Below, piece after piece: positions 11,101 through 26,000 of a stretch of 64,000 bases of DNA. The notes beneath the pieces were generated by a model that saw nothing but the letters and a program-made list of their open reading frames with translations, did no database searches and was not told the origin of the DNA. The translations under genes and the position numbers were made by a program. The stretch's first letter is position 1, and every line of letters begins with the position of its first letter. Source of the stretch: Adiantum capillus-veneris (taxonomy: Eukaryota > Streptophyta > Polypodiopsida > Polypodiales > Pteridaceae); NCBI GenBank assembly GCA_014529385.2, contig CM043963.1:69334912-69398911 (forward strand). Direction: 5' to 3'.

Positions 11101-12783
11101 TTAAAGGGTATTCTTTCTCACCACTTGAAATGTCCATGATATGTTTTACATAGGGGTTTGGTTCCAAGGTCCACCACTTATCCAAGCTAACTTTATTCTT
11201 CTCATAGAGAGAAGCAAAAGGTCCACCACTTGTCCAAGCTAGGCTCCATTGAAACATGGAGAGAAGGATGCTCCACCATTTGTCGAAGCTAACTCTATTG
11301 AAACATGGAAGGTTTACATTCAAGGTCCACCAGTTGTCCAACCTATTAACGCTAGTAGCATGAGGGTTTGGTCTCAAGATTCACCACTTTTTCACTCTGT
11401 GTCCACCACTTGTCCAACCTATAAGACTATATCTTAATGGTTATTCTTTCTGACCACTTGGAGTGACCATGAAAGGTTTTACATGGGGTTTGGTTCCAAG
11501 GTCCACCACTTGTCCAAGCTAACTCTATTGAAACATAGAGAGAAGCAAAGGTCCACCACTTGTCTAAGCTAGGGTCTATTGAAACATGGAGAGAAGGATG
11601 CTCCACCATTTGTCCAAGATAGACTCCATTGAAACATGAAGAGAAGCAAGCTGCACCATGTCTCCAAGATGCTAGCTCCATCGAAATACCTTAAACCCAC
11701 GTTATTTTGTACATGGGGGTTTACATTCAAGGTCCAACAACTTGTCCAACTATTATTGGAGTAGCCTGAATGGTTTGGGTCTCAAATTCACCACTTTTCC
11801 ACTCTAAGTCATTATATTAAGAATATGTGGGTGTTAAGGTCCACCACTTGTCCAACCTATAAGGCTACATCTTAAAGGTTATTCTTTCTTACTACTTGGA
11901 GTGACCATGATAGGTTTTACATGGGGGTTTGGTTCCAAGGTCCACCACTTGTCCAAGCTAACTCTATTGAAACATAGAGAGAAGCAAAGGTCCACCCCTT
12001 GTCTAAGCTAGGGTCCATTGAAACATGGAGAGAAGGATGCTCCACCATTTGTCCAAGGTAGGCTCCATTGAAACATGAGGAGAAGCAAGGTGCACCATGT
12101 CTCCAAGATGCTAGGCTCCATCGAAAAACATTAAACCCACGATATGTTGTAGATGAGGGGTTTACATTCAAGGTCCAACACTTGTCCAAGCTATTATTGG
12201 TAGTAGCGTGAGTGGTTTGGTCTCAAGATTCACCACTTTTCCACTCTATGTCATTATATTAAGAATATGCGCGTGTTAAGGTCCACCACTTGTCCAACCT
12301 ATAAGGCTACATCTTAAAGGTTATTCTTTATTACCACTTGGAGTGACCATGATAGGTTTTACATGGGGGTTTGGTTCCAAGGTCCACCACTTGTCCAAGC
12401 TAACTCTATTGAAACATAGAGAGAAACAAAGGTCCACCACTTGTCCAAGCTAGGGTCCATTGAAACATGGAGAGAAGGATGCTCCACCATTTGTCCAAGA
12501 TAGGCTCCATTGAAACATGACGAGAAGCAAGCTGCACCATGTCTCCAAGATGCTAGGCTCCATCGAAATACATTAAACCCACGATATTTCGTAGATGAGG
12601 GGTTTACATTCAAGGTCCACCACTTGTCCAAGCTATTATTGCTAGTAGCCTGAGTGGTTTGGTCTCAAGATTCACCACTTTTATTAAGAATATGTGGGTG
12701 TTAAGGTCCACCACTTGTCCAACCTATAAGGCTACATCTTAAAGGTTATTCTTTCTTACTACTTGGAGTGACCATGATAGGTT

Positions 12784-13223
12784 TTACATGGGGGTTTGGT
12801 TCCAAGGTCCACCACTTGTCCAAGCTAACTCTATTGAAACATAGAGAGAAGCAAAGGTCCACCCCTTGTCTAAGCTAGGGTCCATTGAAACATGGAGAGA
12901 AGGATGCTCCACCATTTGTCCAAGGTAGGCTCCATTGAAACATGAGGAGAAGCAAGGTGCACCATGTCTCCAAGATGCTAGGCTCCATCGAAAAACATTA
13001 AACCCACGATATGTCGTAGATGAGGGTTTACATTCAAGGTCCAACACTTGTCCAAGCTATTATTGCTAGTAGCCTGAGTGGTTTGGTCTCAAGATTCACC
13101 ACTTTTCCACTCTATGTCATTATATTAAGAATATGCGCGTGTTAAGGTCCACCACTTGTCCAACCTATAAGGCTACATCTTAAAGGTTATTCTTTATTAC
13201 CACTTGGAGTGACCATGATAGTT
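12784..13223. repeat. Example satellite monomer, type A
   Basis: Type A is recognised by CACCCCTTGTCTAAGC in the second motif copy, GAGGAGAAGCAAGGTGCAC, GATATGTCGTAGATG, and usually the block CCACTCTATGTCATTATA before TTAAGAATATGCGCGTG. It is about 440 bp long. Confidence 0.8.
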
Positions 13224-13663
13224 TTACATGGGGGTTTGGTTCCAAGGTCCACCACTTGTCCAAGCTAACTCTATTGAAACATAGAGAGAAACAAAGGTCC
13301 ACCACTTGTCCAAGCTAGGGTCCATTGAAACATGGAGAGAAGGATGCTCCACCATTTGTCCAAGATAGGCTCCATTGAAACATGACGAGAAGCAAGCTGC
13401 ACCATGTCTCCAAGATGCTAGGCTCCATCGAAATACATTAAACCCACGATATTCGTAGATGAGGGGTTTACATTCAAGGTCCACCACTTGTCCAAGCTAT
13501 TATTGCTAGTAGCCTGAGTGGTTTGGTCTCAAGATTCACCACTTTTCCACTCTATGTCATTATATTAAGAATATGCCGTGTTAAGGTCCACCACTTGTCC
13601 AACCTATAAGGCTACATCTTAAAGGTTATTCTTTATTACCACTTGGAGTGACCATGATAGGTT

Positions 13664-14088
13664 TTACATGGGGGTTTGGTTCCAAGGTCCACCACTTGTC
13701 CAAGCTAACTCTATTGAAACATAGAGAGAAGCAAAGGTCCACCACTTGTCCAAGCTAGGGTCCATTGAAACATGGAGAGAAGGATGCTCCACCATTTGTC
13801 CAAGATAGGCTCCATTGAAACATGACGAGAAGCAAGCTGCACCATGTCTCCAAGATGCTAGGCTCCATCGAAATACATTAAACCCACGATATTTCGTAGA
13901 TGAGGGGTTTACATTCAAGGTCCACCACTTGTCCAAGCTATTATTGCTAGTAGCCTGAGTGGTTTGGTCTCAAGATTCACCACTTTTATTAAGAAAATAT
14001 GTGTGTTAAGGTCCACCACTTGTCCAACCTATAAGGCTACATCTTAAAGGTTATTCTTTCTTACTACTTGGAGTGACCATGATAGGTT
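13664..14088. repeat. Example satellite monomer, type B
   Basis: Type B has CACCACTTGTCCAAGC in the second motif copy, GACGAGAAGCAAGCTGCAC and GATATTTCGTAGATG. It lacks the CCACTCTATGTCATTATA block, so CACTTTT joins TTAAGAATATG directly and the monomer is about 425 bp. Some B monomers, such as the one at 13224, keep the block, which suggests conversion between types. Confidence 0.8.
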
Positions 14089-17000
14089 TTACATGGGGGT
14101 TTGGTTCCAAGGTCCACCACTTGTCCAAGCTAACTCTATTGAAACATAGAGAGAAGCAAAGGTCCACCCCTTGTCTAAGCTAGGGTCCATTGAAACATGG
14201 AGAGAAGGATGCTCCACCATTTGTCCAAGGTAGGCTCCATTGAAACATGAGGAGAAGCAAGGTGCACCATGTCTCCAAGATGCTAGGCTCCATCGAAAAA
14301 CATTAAACCCACGATATGTCGTAGATGAGGGGTTTACATTCAAGGTCCACCACTTGTCCAAGCTATTATTAGTAGCCTGAGTGGTTTGGTCTCAAGATTC
14401 ACCACTTTTCCACTCTATGTCATTATATTAAGAATATGTGCGTGTTAAGGTCCACCACTTGTCCAACCTATAAGGCTACATCTTAAAGGTTATTCTTTAT
14501 TACCACTTGGAGTGACCATGATAGGTTTTACATGGGGGTTTGGTTCCAAGGTCCACCACTTGTCCAAGCTAACTCTATTGAAACATAGAGAGAAACAAAG
14601 GTCCACCACTTGTCCAAGCTAGGGTCCATTGAAACATGGAGAGAAGGATGCTCCACCATTTGTCCAAGATAGGCTCCATTGAAACATGACGAGAAGCAAG
14701 CTGCACCATGTCTCCAAGATGCTAGGCTCCATCGAAATACATTAAACCCACGATATTTCGTAGATGAGGGGTTTACATTCAAGGTCCACCACTTGTCCAA
14801 GCTATTATTGCTAGTAGCCTGAGTGGTTTGGTCTCAAGATTCACCACTTTTATTAAGAATATGTGGGTGTTAAGGTCCACCACTTGTCCAACCTATAAGG
14901 CTACATCTTAAAGGTTATTCTTTCTTACTACTTGGAGTGACCATGATAGGTTTTACATGGGGTTTGGTTCCAAGGTCCACCACTTGTCCAAGCTAACTCT
15001 ATTGAAACATAGAGAGAAGCAAAGGTCCACCCTTGTCTAAGCTAGGGTCCATTGAAACATGGAGAGAAGGATGCTCCACCATTTGTCCAAGGTAGGCTCC
15101 ATTGAAACATGAGGAGAAGCAAGGTGCACCATGTCTCCAAGATGCTAGGCTCCATCGAAAACATTAAACCCACGATATGTCGTAGATGAGGGTTTACATT
15201 CAAGGTCCACACTTGTCCAAGCTATTATTGCTAGTAGCCTGAGTGGTTTGGTCTCAAGATTCACCATTTTCCACTCTATGTCATTATATTAAGAATATGC
15301 GCGTGTTAAGGTCCACCACTTGTCCAACCTATAAGGCTACATCTTAAAGGTTATTCTTTATTACCACTTGGAGTGACCATGATAGGTTTTACATGGGGGT
15401 TTGGTTCCAAGGTCCACCACTTGTCCAAGCTAACTCTATTGAAACATAGAGAGAAACAAAGGTCCACCACTTGTCCAAGCTAGGGTCCATTGAAACATGG
15501 AGAGAAGGATGCTCCACCATTTGTCCAAGATAGGCTCCATGAAACATGACGAGAAGCAAGCTGCACCATGTCTCCAAGATGCTAGGCTCCATCGAAATAC
15601 ATTAAACCCACGATATTTCGTAGATGAGGGGTTTACATTCAAGGTCCACCACTTGTCCAAGCTATTATTGCTAGTAGCCTGAGTGGTTTGGTCTCAAGAT
15701 TCACCACTTTTATTAAGAATATGTGGGTGTTAAGGTCCACCACTTGTCCAACCTATAAGGCTACATCTTAAAGGTTATTCTTTCTTACTACTTGGAGTGA
15801 CCATGATAGGTTTTACATGGGGTTTGGTTCCAAGGTCCACCACTTGTCCAAGCTAACTCTATTGAAACATAGAGAGAAGCAAAGGTCCACCACTTGTCTA
15901 AGCTAGGGTCCATTGAAACATGGAGAGAAGGATGCTCCACCATTTGTCCAAGGTAGGCTCCATTGAAACATGAGGAGAAGCAAGGTGCACCATGTCTCCA
16001 AGATGCTAGGCTCCATCGAAAAACATTAAACCCACGATATGTCGTAGATGAGGGGTTTACATTCAAGGTCCAACACTGTCCAAGCTATTATTGCTAGTAG
16101 CCTGAGTGGTTTGGTCTCAAGATTCACCACTTTTCCACTCTATGTCATTATTTAAGAATATGCGCTTTAAGGTCCACCACTTGTCCAACCTATAAGGCTA
16201 CATCTTAAAGGTTATTCTTTATTACTACTTGGAGTGACCATGATAGGTTTTACATGGGGGTTTGGTTCCAAGGTCCACCACTTGTCCAAGCTAACTCTAT
16301 TGAAACATGAAACATAGAGAGAAGCAAAGTCCACCCCTTGTCTAAGCTAGGGTCCATTGAAACATGGAGAGAAGGATGCTCCACCATTTGTCCAAGGTAG
16401 GCTCCATTGAAACATGAGGAGAATCAAGGTGCACCATGTCTCCAAGATGCTAGGCTCCATCGAAAAACATTAAACCCACGATATGTCGTAGATGAGGGGT
16501 TTACATTCAAGGTCCACACTTGTCCAAGCTATTATTGTAGTAGCCTGAGTGGTTTGGTCTCAAGATTCACCACTTTTCCACTCTATGTCATTATATTAAG
16601 AATATGCGCGTGTTAAGGTCCACCACTTGTCCAACCTATAAGGCTACATCTTAAAGGTTATTCTTTATTACCACTTGGAGTGACCATGATAGGTTTTACA
16701 TGGGGGTTTGGTTCCAAGGTCCACCACTTGTCCAAGCTAACTCTATTGAAACATAGAGAGAAGCAAAGGTCCACCACCTTGTCTAAGCTAGGGTCCATTG
16801 AAACATGGAGAGAAGGATGCTCCACCATTTGTCCAAGGTAGGCTCCATTGAAACATGACGAGAAGCAAGCTGCACCATGTCTCCAAGATGCTAGGCTCCA
16901 TCGAAAAACATTAAACCCACGATATGTCGTAGATGAGGGGTTTACATTCAAGGTCCACCACTTGTCCAAGCTATTATTGCTAGTAGCCTGAGTGGTTTGG

Positions 17001-20000
17001 TCTCAAGATTCACCACTTTTCCACTCTATGTCATTTATTAAGAATATGCGGTGTTAAGGTCCACCACTTGTCCAACCTATAAGGCTACATCTTAAAGGTT
17101 ATTCTTTATTACCACTTGGAGTGACCATGATAGGTTTTACATGGGGGTTTGGTTCCAAGGTCCACCACTTGTCCAAGCTAACTCTATTGAAACATAGAGA
17201 GAAGCAAAGGTCCACCCCTTGTCTAAGCTAGGGTCCATTGAAACATGGAGAGAAGGATGCTCCACCATTTGTCCAAGTAGGCTCCATTGAAACATGAGGA
17301 GAAGCAAGGTGCACCATGTCTCCAAGATGCTAGGCTCCATCGAAAAACATTAAACCCACGATATGTCGTAGATGAGGGGTTACATTCAAGGTCCACCACT
17401 TGTCCAAGCTATTATTGGTAGTAGCCTGAGTGGTTTGGTCTCAAGATTCACCACTTTTCCACTCTATGTCATTATATTAAGAATATGCGTGTTAAGGTCC
17501 ACCACTTGTCCAACCTATAAGGCTACATCTTAAAGGTTATTCTTTATTACCACTTGGAGTGACCATGATAGGTTTTACATGGGGGTTTGGTTCCAAGGTC
17601 CACCACTTGTCCAAGCTAACTCTATTGAAACATAGAGAGAAACAAAGGTCCACCACTTGTCCAAGCTAGGGTCCATTGAAAATGGAGAGAAGGATGCTCC
17701 ACCATTTGTCCAAGATAGGCTCCATTGAAACATGACGAGAAGCAAGCTGCACCATGTCTCCAAGATGCTAGGCTCCATCGAAATACATTAAACCCACGAT
17801 ATTTCGTAGATGAGGGGTTTACATTCAAGGTCCACCACTTGTCCAAGCTATTATTGCTAGTAGCCTGAGTGGTTTGGTCTCAAGATTCACCACTTTTATT
17901 AAGAATATGTGGGTGTTAAGGTCCACCACTTGTCCAACCTATAAGGCTACATCTTAAAGGTTATTCTTTCTTACTACTTGGAGTGACCATGATAGGTTTT
18001 ACATGGGGGTTTGGTTCCAAGGTCCACCACTTGTCCAAGCTAACTCTATTGAAACATAGAGAGAAGCAAAGGTCCACCCCTTGTCTAAGCTAGGGTCCAT
18101 TGAAACATGGAGAGAAGGATGCTCCACCATTTGTCCAAGGTAGGCTCCATTGAAACATGAGGAGAAGCAAGGCACCATGTCTCCAAGATGCTAGGCTCCA
18201 TCGAAAAACATTAAACCCACGATATGTCGTAGATGAGGGGTTTACATTCAAGGTCCACACTTGTCCAAGCTATTATTGGTAGTAGCCTGAGTGGTTGGTC
18301 TCAAGATTCACCACTTTTCCACTCTATGTCATTATATTAAGAATATGCGCGTGTTAAGGTCCACCACTTGTCCAACCTATAAGGCTACATCTTAAAGGTT
18401 ATTCTTTATTACCACTTGGAGTGACCATGATAGGTTTTACATGGGGGTTTGGTTCCAAGGTCCACCACTTGTCCAAGCTAACTCTATTGAAACATAGAGA
18501 GAAACAAAGGTCCACCACTTGTCCAAGCTAGGGTCCATTGAAACATGGAGAGAAGGATGCTCCACCATTTGTCCAAGATAGGCTCCATTGAAACATGACG
18601 AGAAGCAAGCTGCACCATGTCTCCAAGATGCTAGGCTCCATCGAAATACATTAAACCCACGATATTTTAGATGAGGGTTTACATTCAAGGTCCACCACTT
18701 GTCCAAGCTATTATTGCTAGTAGCCTGAGTGGTTTGGTCTCAAGATTCACCACTTTTATTAAGAATATGTGGGTGTTAAGGTCCACCACTTGTCCAACCT
18801 ATAAGGCTACATCTTAAAGGTTATTCTTTCTTACTACTTGGAGTGACCATGATAGGTTTTACATGGGGGTTTGGTTCCAAGGTCCACCACTTGTCCAAGC
18901 TAACTCTATTGAAACATAGAGAGAAGCAAAGGTCCACCCTTGTCTAAGCTAGGGTCCATTGAAACATGGAGAGAAGGATGCTCCACCATTTGTCCAAGGT
19001 AGGCTCCATTGAAACATGAGAGAAGCAAGGTGCACCATGTCTCCAAGATGCTAGGCTCCATCGAAAACATTAAACCCACGATATGTCGTAGATGAGGGGT
19101 TTACATTCAAGGTCCACCTTGTCCAAGCTATTATTGCTAGTAGCCTGAGTGGTTTGGTCTCAAGATTCACCACTTTTCCACTCTATGTCATTATATTAAG
19201 AATATGCGCGTGTTAAGGTCCACCACTTGTCCAACCTATAAGGCTACATCTTAAAGGTTATTCTTTATTACCACTTGGAGTGACCATGATAGGTTTTACA
19301 TGGGGTTTGGTTCCAAGGTCCACCACTTGTCCAAGCTAACTCTATTGAAACATAGAGAGAAACAAAGGTCCACCACTTGTCCAAGCTAGGGTCCATTGAA
19401 ACATGGAGAGAAGGATGCTCCACCATTTGTCCAAGATAGGCTCCATTGAAACATGACGAGAAGCAAGCTGCACCATGTCTCCAAGATGCTAGGCTCCATC
19501 GAAATACATTAAACCCACGATATTTCGTAGATGAGGGTTTACATTCAAGGTCCACCACTTGTCCAAGCTATTATTGCTAGTAGCCTGAGTGGTTTGGTCT
19601 CAAGATTCACCACTTTTATTAAGAATATGTGGGTGTTAAGGTCCACCACTTGTCCAACCTATAAGGCTACATCTTAAAGGTTATTCTTTCTTACTACTTG
19701 GAGTGACCATGATAGGTTTTACATGGGGGTTTGGTTCCAAGGTCCACCACTTGTCCAAGCTAACTCTATTGAAACATAGAGAAAGCAAAGGTCCACCCTT
19801 GTCTAAGCTAGGGTCCATTGAAACATGGAGAGAAGGATGCTCCACCATTTGTCCAAGGTAGGCTCCATTGAAACATGAGGAGAAGCAAGGTGCACCATGT
19901 CTCCAAGATGCTAGGCTCCATCGAAAAACATTAAACCCACGATATGTCGTAGATGAGGGGTTTACATTCAAGGTCCACCACTTGTCCAAGCTATTATTGC

Positions 20001-23000
20001 TAGTAGCCTGAGTGGTTTGGTCTCAAGATTCACCACTTTTCCACTCTATGTCATTATATTAAGAATATGCGCGTGTTAAGGTCCACCACTTGTCCAACCT
20101 ATAAGGCTACATCTTAAAGGTTATTCTTTATTACCACTTGGAGTGACCATGATAGGTTTTACATGGGGGTTTGGTTCCAAGGTCCACCACTTGTCCAAGC
20201 TAACTCTATTGAAACATAGAGAGAAGCAAAGGTCCACCACTTGTCCAAGCTAGGGTCCATTGAAACATGGAGAGAAGGATGCTCCACCATTTGTCCAAGA
20301 TAGGCTCCATTGAAACATGAGAGAAGCAAGGTGCACCATGTCTCCAAGATGCTAGGCTCCATCGAAAAACATTAACCCACGATATTTCGTAGATGAGGGG
20401 TTACATTCAAGGTCCACCACTTGTCCAAGCTATTATTGCTAGTAGCCTGAGTGGTTTGGTCTCAAGATTCACCACTTTACTTATGTATTATATTAAGAAT
20501 ATGGTGTTAAGGTCCACCACTTGTCCAACCTATAAGGCTACATCTTAAAGGTTATTCTTTCTTACCACTTGGAGTGACCATGATAGGTTTTACATGGGGG
20601 TTTGGTTCCAAGGTCCACCACTTGTCCAAGCTAACTCTATTGAAACATAGAGAGAAGCAAAGGTCCACCCCTTGTCCAAGCTAGGGTCCATTGAAACATG
20701 GAGAGAAGGATGCTCCACCATTTGTCCAAGTAGGCTCCATTGAAACATGACGAGAAGCAAGGTGCACCATGTCTCCAAGATGCTAGGCTCCATCGAAAAA
20801 CATTAAACCCACCATATGTCGTAGATGAGGGGTTTACATTCAAGGTCCACCACTTGTCCAAGCTATTATTGCTAGTAGCCTGAGTGGTTTGGTCTCAAGA
20901 TTCACCACTTTTCCACTCTATGTCATTATATTAAGAATATGCGCGTGTTAAGGTCCACCACTTGTCCAACCTATAAGGCTACATCTTAAAGGTTATTCTT
21001 TATTACCACTTGGAGTGACCATGATAGGTTTTACATGGGGGTTTGGTTCCAAGGTCCACCACTTGTCCAAGCTAACTCTATTGAAACATAGAGAGAAGCA
21101 AAGGTCCACCCCTTGTCTAAGCTAGGGTCCATTGAAACATGGAGAGAAGGATGCTCCACCATTTGTCCAAGGTAGGCTCCATTGAAACATGAGGAGAAGC
21201 AAGGTGCACCATGTCTCCAAGATGCTAGGCTCCATCGAAAAACATTAAACCCACGATATTCGTAGATGAGGGGTTTACATTCAAGGTCCAACACTTGTCC
21301 AAGCTATTATTGCTAGTAGCCTGAGTGGTTTGGTCTCAAGATTCACCACTTTTCCACTCTATGTCATTATATTAAGAATATGCGCGTGTTAAGGTCCACC
21401 ACTTGTCCAACCTATAAGGCTACATCTTAAAGTTATTCTTTATTACACTTGGAGTGACCATGATAGGTTTTACATGGGGTTTGGTTCCAAGGTCCACCAC
21501 TTGTCCAAGCTAACTCTATTGAAACATAGAGAGAAGCAAAGGTCCACCACTTGTCCAAGCTAGGGTCCATTGAAACATGGAGAGAAGGATGCTCCACCAT
21601 TTGTCCAAGATAGGCTCCATTGAAACATGACGAGAAGCAAGCTGCACCATGTCTCCAAGATGCTAGGCTCCATCGAAATACATTAAACCCACGATATTTC
21701 GTAGATGAGGGTTTACATTCAAGGTCCACCACTTGTCCAAGCTATTATTGCTAGTAGCCTGAGTGGTTTGGTCTCAAGATTCACCACTTTTATTAAGAAT
21801 ATGTGGGTGTTAAGGTCCACCACTTGTCCAACCTATAAGGCTACATCTTAAAGGTTATTCTTTCTTACTACTTGGAGTGACCATGATAGGTTTTACATGG
21901 GGGTTTGGTTCCAAGGTCCACCACTTGTCCAAGCTAACTCTATTGAAACATAGAGAGAAGCAAAGGTCCACCACTTGTCCAAGCTAGGGTCCATTGAAAC
22001 ATGGAGAGAAGGATGCTCCACCATTTGTCCAAGATAGGCTCCATTGAAACATGAGGAGAAGCAAGGTGCACCATGTCTCCAAGATGCTAGGCTCCATCGA
22101 AAACATTAACCCACGATATGTCGTAGATGAGGGGTTACATTCAAGGTCCACCACTTGTCCAAGCTATTATTGCTAGTAGCCTGAGTGGTTTGGTCTCAAG
22201 ATTCACCACTTTTCCACTCTATGTCATTATATTAAGAATATGCGCGTGTTAAGGTCCACCACTTGTCCAACCTATAAGGCTACATCTTAAAGGTTATTCT
22301 TTATTACCACTTGGAGTGACCATGATAGGTTTTACATGGGGGTTTGGTTCCAAGGTCCACCACTTGTCCAAGCTAACTCTATTGAAACATAGAGAGAAGC
22401 AAAGGTCCACCACTTGTCCAAGCTAGGGTCCATTGAAACATGGAGAGAAGGATGCTCCACCATTTGTCCAAGATAGGCTCCATTGAAACATGAGAGAAGC
22501 AAGGTGCACCATGTCTCCAAGATGCTAGGCTCCATCGAAATACATTAAACCACGATATGTCGTAGATGAGGGGTTTACATTCAAGGTCCACCACTTGTCC
22601 AAGCTATTATTGCTAGTAGCCTGAGTGGTTTGGTCTCAAGATTCACCACTTTTCCACTCTATGTCATTATATTAAGAATATGCGCGTGTTAAGGTCCACA
22701 CACTTGTCCAACCTATAAGGCTACATCTTAAAGGTTATTCTTTATTACCACTTGGAGTGACCATGATAGGTTTTACATGGGGTTTGGTTCCAAGGTCCAC
22801 CACTTGTCCAAGCTAACTCTATTGAAACATAGAGAGAAGCAAAGGTCCACCACTTGTCCAAGCTAGGGTCCATTGAAACATGGAGAGAAGGATGCTCCAC
22901 CATTTGTCCAAGATAGGCTCCATTGAAACATGACGAGAAGCAAGCTGCACCATGTCTCCAAGATGCTAGGCTCCATCGAAATACATTAAACCCACGATAT

Positions 23001-26000
23001 TTCGTAGATGAGGGGTTTACATTCAAGGTCCACCACTTGTCCAAGCTATTATTGCTAGTAGCCTGAGTGGTTTGGTCTCAAGATTCACCACTTTTATTAA
23101 GAATATGTGGGTGTTAAGGTCCACCACTTGTCCAACCTATAAGGCTACATCTTAAAGGTTATTCTTTCTTACCACTTGGAGTGACCATGATAGGTTTTAC
23201 ATGGGGGTTTGGTTCCAAGGTCCACCACTTGTCCAAGCTAACTCTATTGAAACATAGAGAGAAGCAAAGGTCCACCCCTTGTCTAAGCTAGGGTCCATTG
23301 AAACATGGAGAGAAGGATGCTCCACCATTTGTCCAAGTAGGCTCCATTGAAACATGAGGAGAAGCAAGCTGCACCATGTCTCCAAGATGCTAGGCTCCAT
23401 CGAAAAACATTAAACCCACGATATGTCGTAGATGAGGGGGTTTACATTCAAGGTCCACCACTTGTCCAAGCTATTATTGCTAGTAGCCTGAGTGGTTTGG
23501 TCTCAAGATTCACCACTTTTCCACTCTATGTCATTATATTAAGAATATGCGCGTGTTAAGGTCCACCACTTGTCCAACCTATAAGGCTACATCTTAAAGG
23601 TTATTCTTTATTACCACTTGGAGTGACCATGATAGGTTTACATGGGGGTTGGTTCCAAGGTCCACCACTTGTCCAAGCTAACTCTATTGAAACATAGAGA
23701 AAACAAAGGTCCACCACTTGTCCAAGCTAGGGTCCATTGAAACATGGAGAGAAGGATGCTCCACCATTTGTCCAAGATAGGCTCCATTGAAACATGACGA
23801 GAAGCAAGCTGCACCATGTCTCCAAGATGCTAGGCTCCATCGAAATACATTAAACCCACGATATTTCGTAGATGAGGGGTTTACATTCAAGGTCCACCAC
23901 TTGTCCAAGCTATTATTGCTAGTAGCCTGAGTGGTTTGGTCTCAAGATTCACCACTTTTATTAAGAATATGTGGGTGTTAAGGTCCACCACTTGTCCAAC
24001 CTATAAGGCTACATCTTAAAGGTTATTCTTTCTTACTACTTGGAGTGACCATGATAGGTTTTACATGGGGGTTTGGTTCCAAGGTCCACCACTTGTCCAA
24101 GCTAACTCTATTGAAACATAGAGAGAAGCAAAGGTCCACACCTTGTCTAAGCTAGGGTCCATTGAAACATGGAGAGAAGGATGCTCCACCATTTGTCCAA
24201 GGTAGGCTCCATTAAAACATGAGGAGAATCAAGGTGCACCATGTCTCCAAAGATGCTAGGCTCCATCAGAAAACATTAAATCCACGATATGTCGTAGATG
24301 AGGGGTTTACATTCAAGGTCCACACTTGTCCAAGCTATTATTGCTAGTAGCCTGAGTGTTTTGGTCTCAAGATTCACCACTTTTCCACTCTATGTCATTA
24401 TATTAAGAATATGCCCGTGTTAAGGTCCCCCACTTGTCCAACCTATAAGGCTACATCTTAAAGGTTATTCTTTATTACCACTTGGAGTGACCATGATAAG
24501 TTTTACATGGAGGTTTGGTTCCAAGGTCCACCACTTGTCCAAGCTAACTCTATTGAAACATAGAGACAAACAAAGGTCCACCACTTGTCCAAACTAGGGT
24601 CCATTGAAACATGGAGAGAAGGATGCTCCACCATTTGTCCAAGATAGGCTCCATTGAAACATGACGAGAAGCAAGCTGCACCATGTCTCCAAGATGCTAG
24701 GCTCCATCGAAATACATTAAACCCACGATATTTCGTAGATGAGGTGTGTACATTCAAGGTCCACCACTTGTCCAAGCTATTATTGCTAGTAGCCTGAGTG
24801 GTTTGGTCTCAAGATTCACCACTTTTATTAAGAATATGTGGGTGTTAAGGTCCACCACTTGTCCAACCTATAAGGCTACATCTTAAAGGTTATTCTTTCT
24901 TACTACTTGGAGTGACCATGATAGGTTTTACATGGGGGTTTGGTTCCAAGGTCCACCACTTGTCCAAGCTAACTCTATTGAAACATAGAGAGAAGCAAAG
25001 GTCCACCCTTGTCTAAGCTAGGTCCATTGAAACATGGAGAGAAGGATGCTCCACCATTTGTCCAAGGTAGGCTCCATTGAAACATGAGGAGAAGCAAGGT
25101 GCACCATGTCTCCAAGATGCTAGGCTCCATCGAAAAACATTAAACCCACGATATGTCGTAGATGAGGGGTTTACATTCAAGGTCCACACTTGTCCAAGCT
25201 ATTATTGGTAGTAGCCTGAGTGGTTTGGTCTCAAGATTCACCACTTTTCCACTCTATGTCATTATATTAAGAATATGCGCGTGTTAAGGTCCACCACTTG
25301 TCCAACCTATAAGGCTACATCTTAAAGGTTATTCTTTATTACCACTTGGAGTGACCATGATAGGTTTTACATGGGGGTTTGGTTCCAAGGTCCACCACTT
25401 GTCCAAGCTAACTCTATTGAAACATAGAGAGAAACAAAGGTCCACCACTTGTCCTAAGCTAGGGTCCATTGAAACATGGAGAGAAGGATGCTCCACCATT
25501 TGTCCAAGATAGGCTCCATTGAAACATGAGGAGAATCAAGTGCACCATGTCTCCAAGATGCTAGGCTCCATCGAAAAACATTAAACCCACGATATTCGTA
25601 GATGAGGGGTTTACATTCAAGGTCCACCACTTGTCCAAGCTATTATTGCTAGTAGCCTGAGTGGTTTGGTCTCAAGATTCACCACTTTTCCACTCATGTC
25701 ATTATATTAAGAATATGCGTGTTAAGGTCCACCACTTGTCCAACCTATAAGGCTACATCTTAAAGGTTATTCTTTATTTACACTTGGAGTGACCATGATA
25801 GGTTTTACATGGGGGTTTGGTTCCAAGGTCCACCACTTGTCCAAGCTAACTCTATTGAAACATAGAGAGAAACAAAGGTCCACCACCTTGTCCAAGCTAG
25901 GGTCCATTGAAACATGGAGAGAAGGATGCTCCACCATTTGTCCAAGATAGGCTCCATTGAAACATGACGAGAAGCAAGCTGCACCATGTCTCCAAGATGC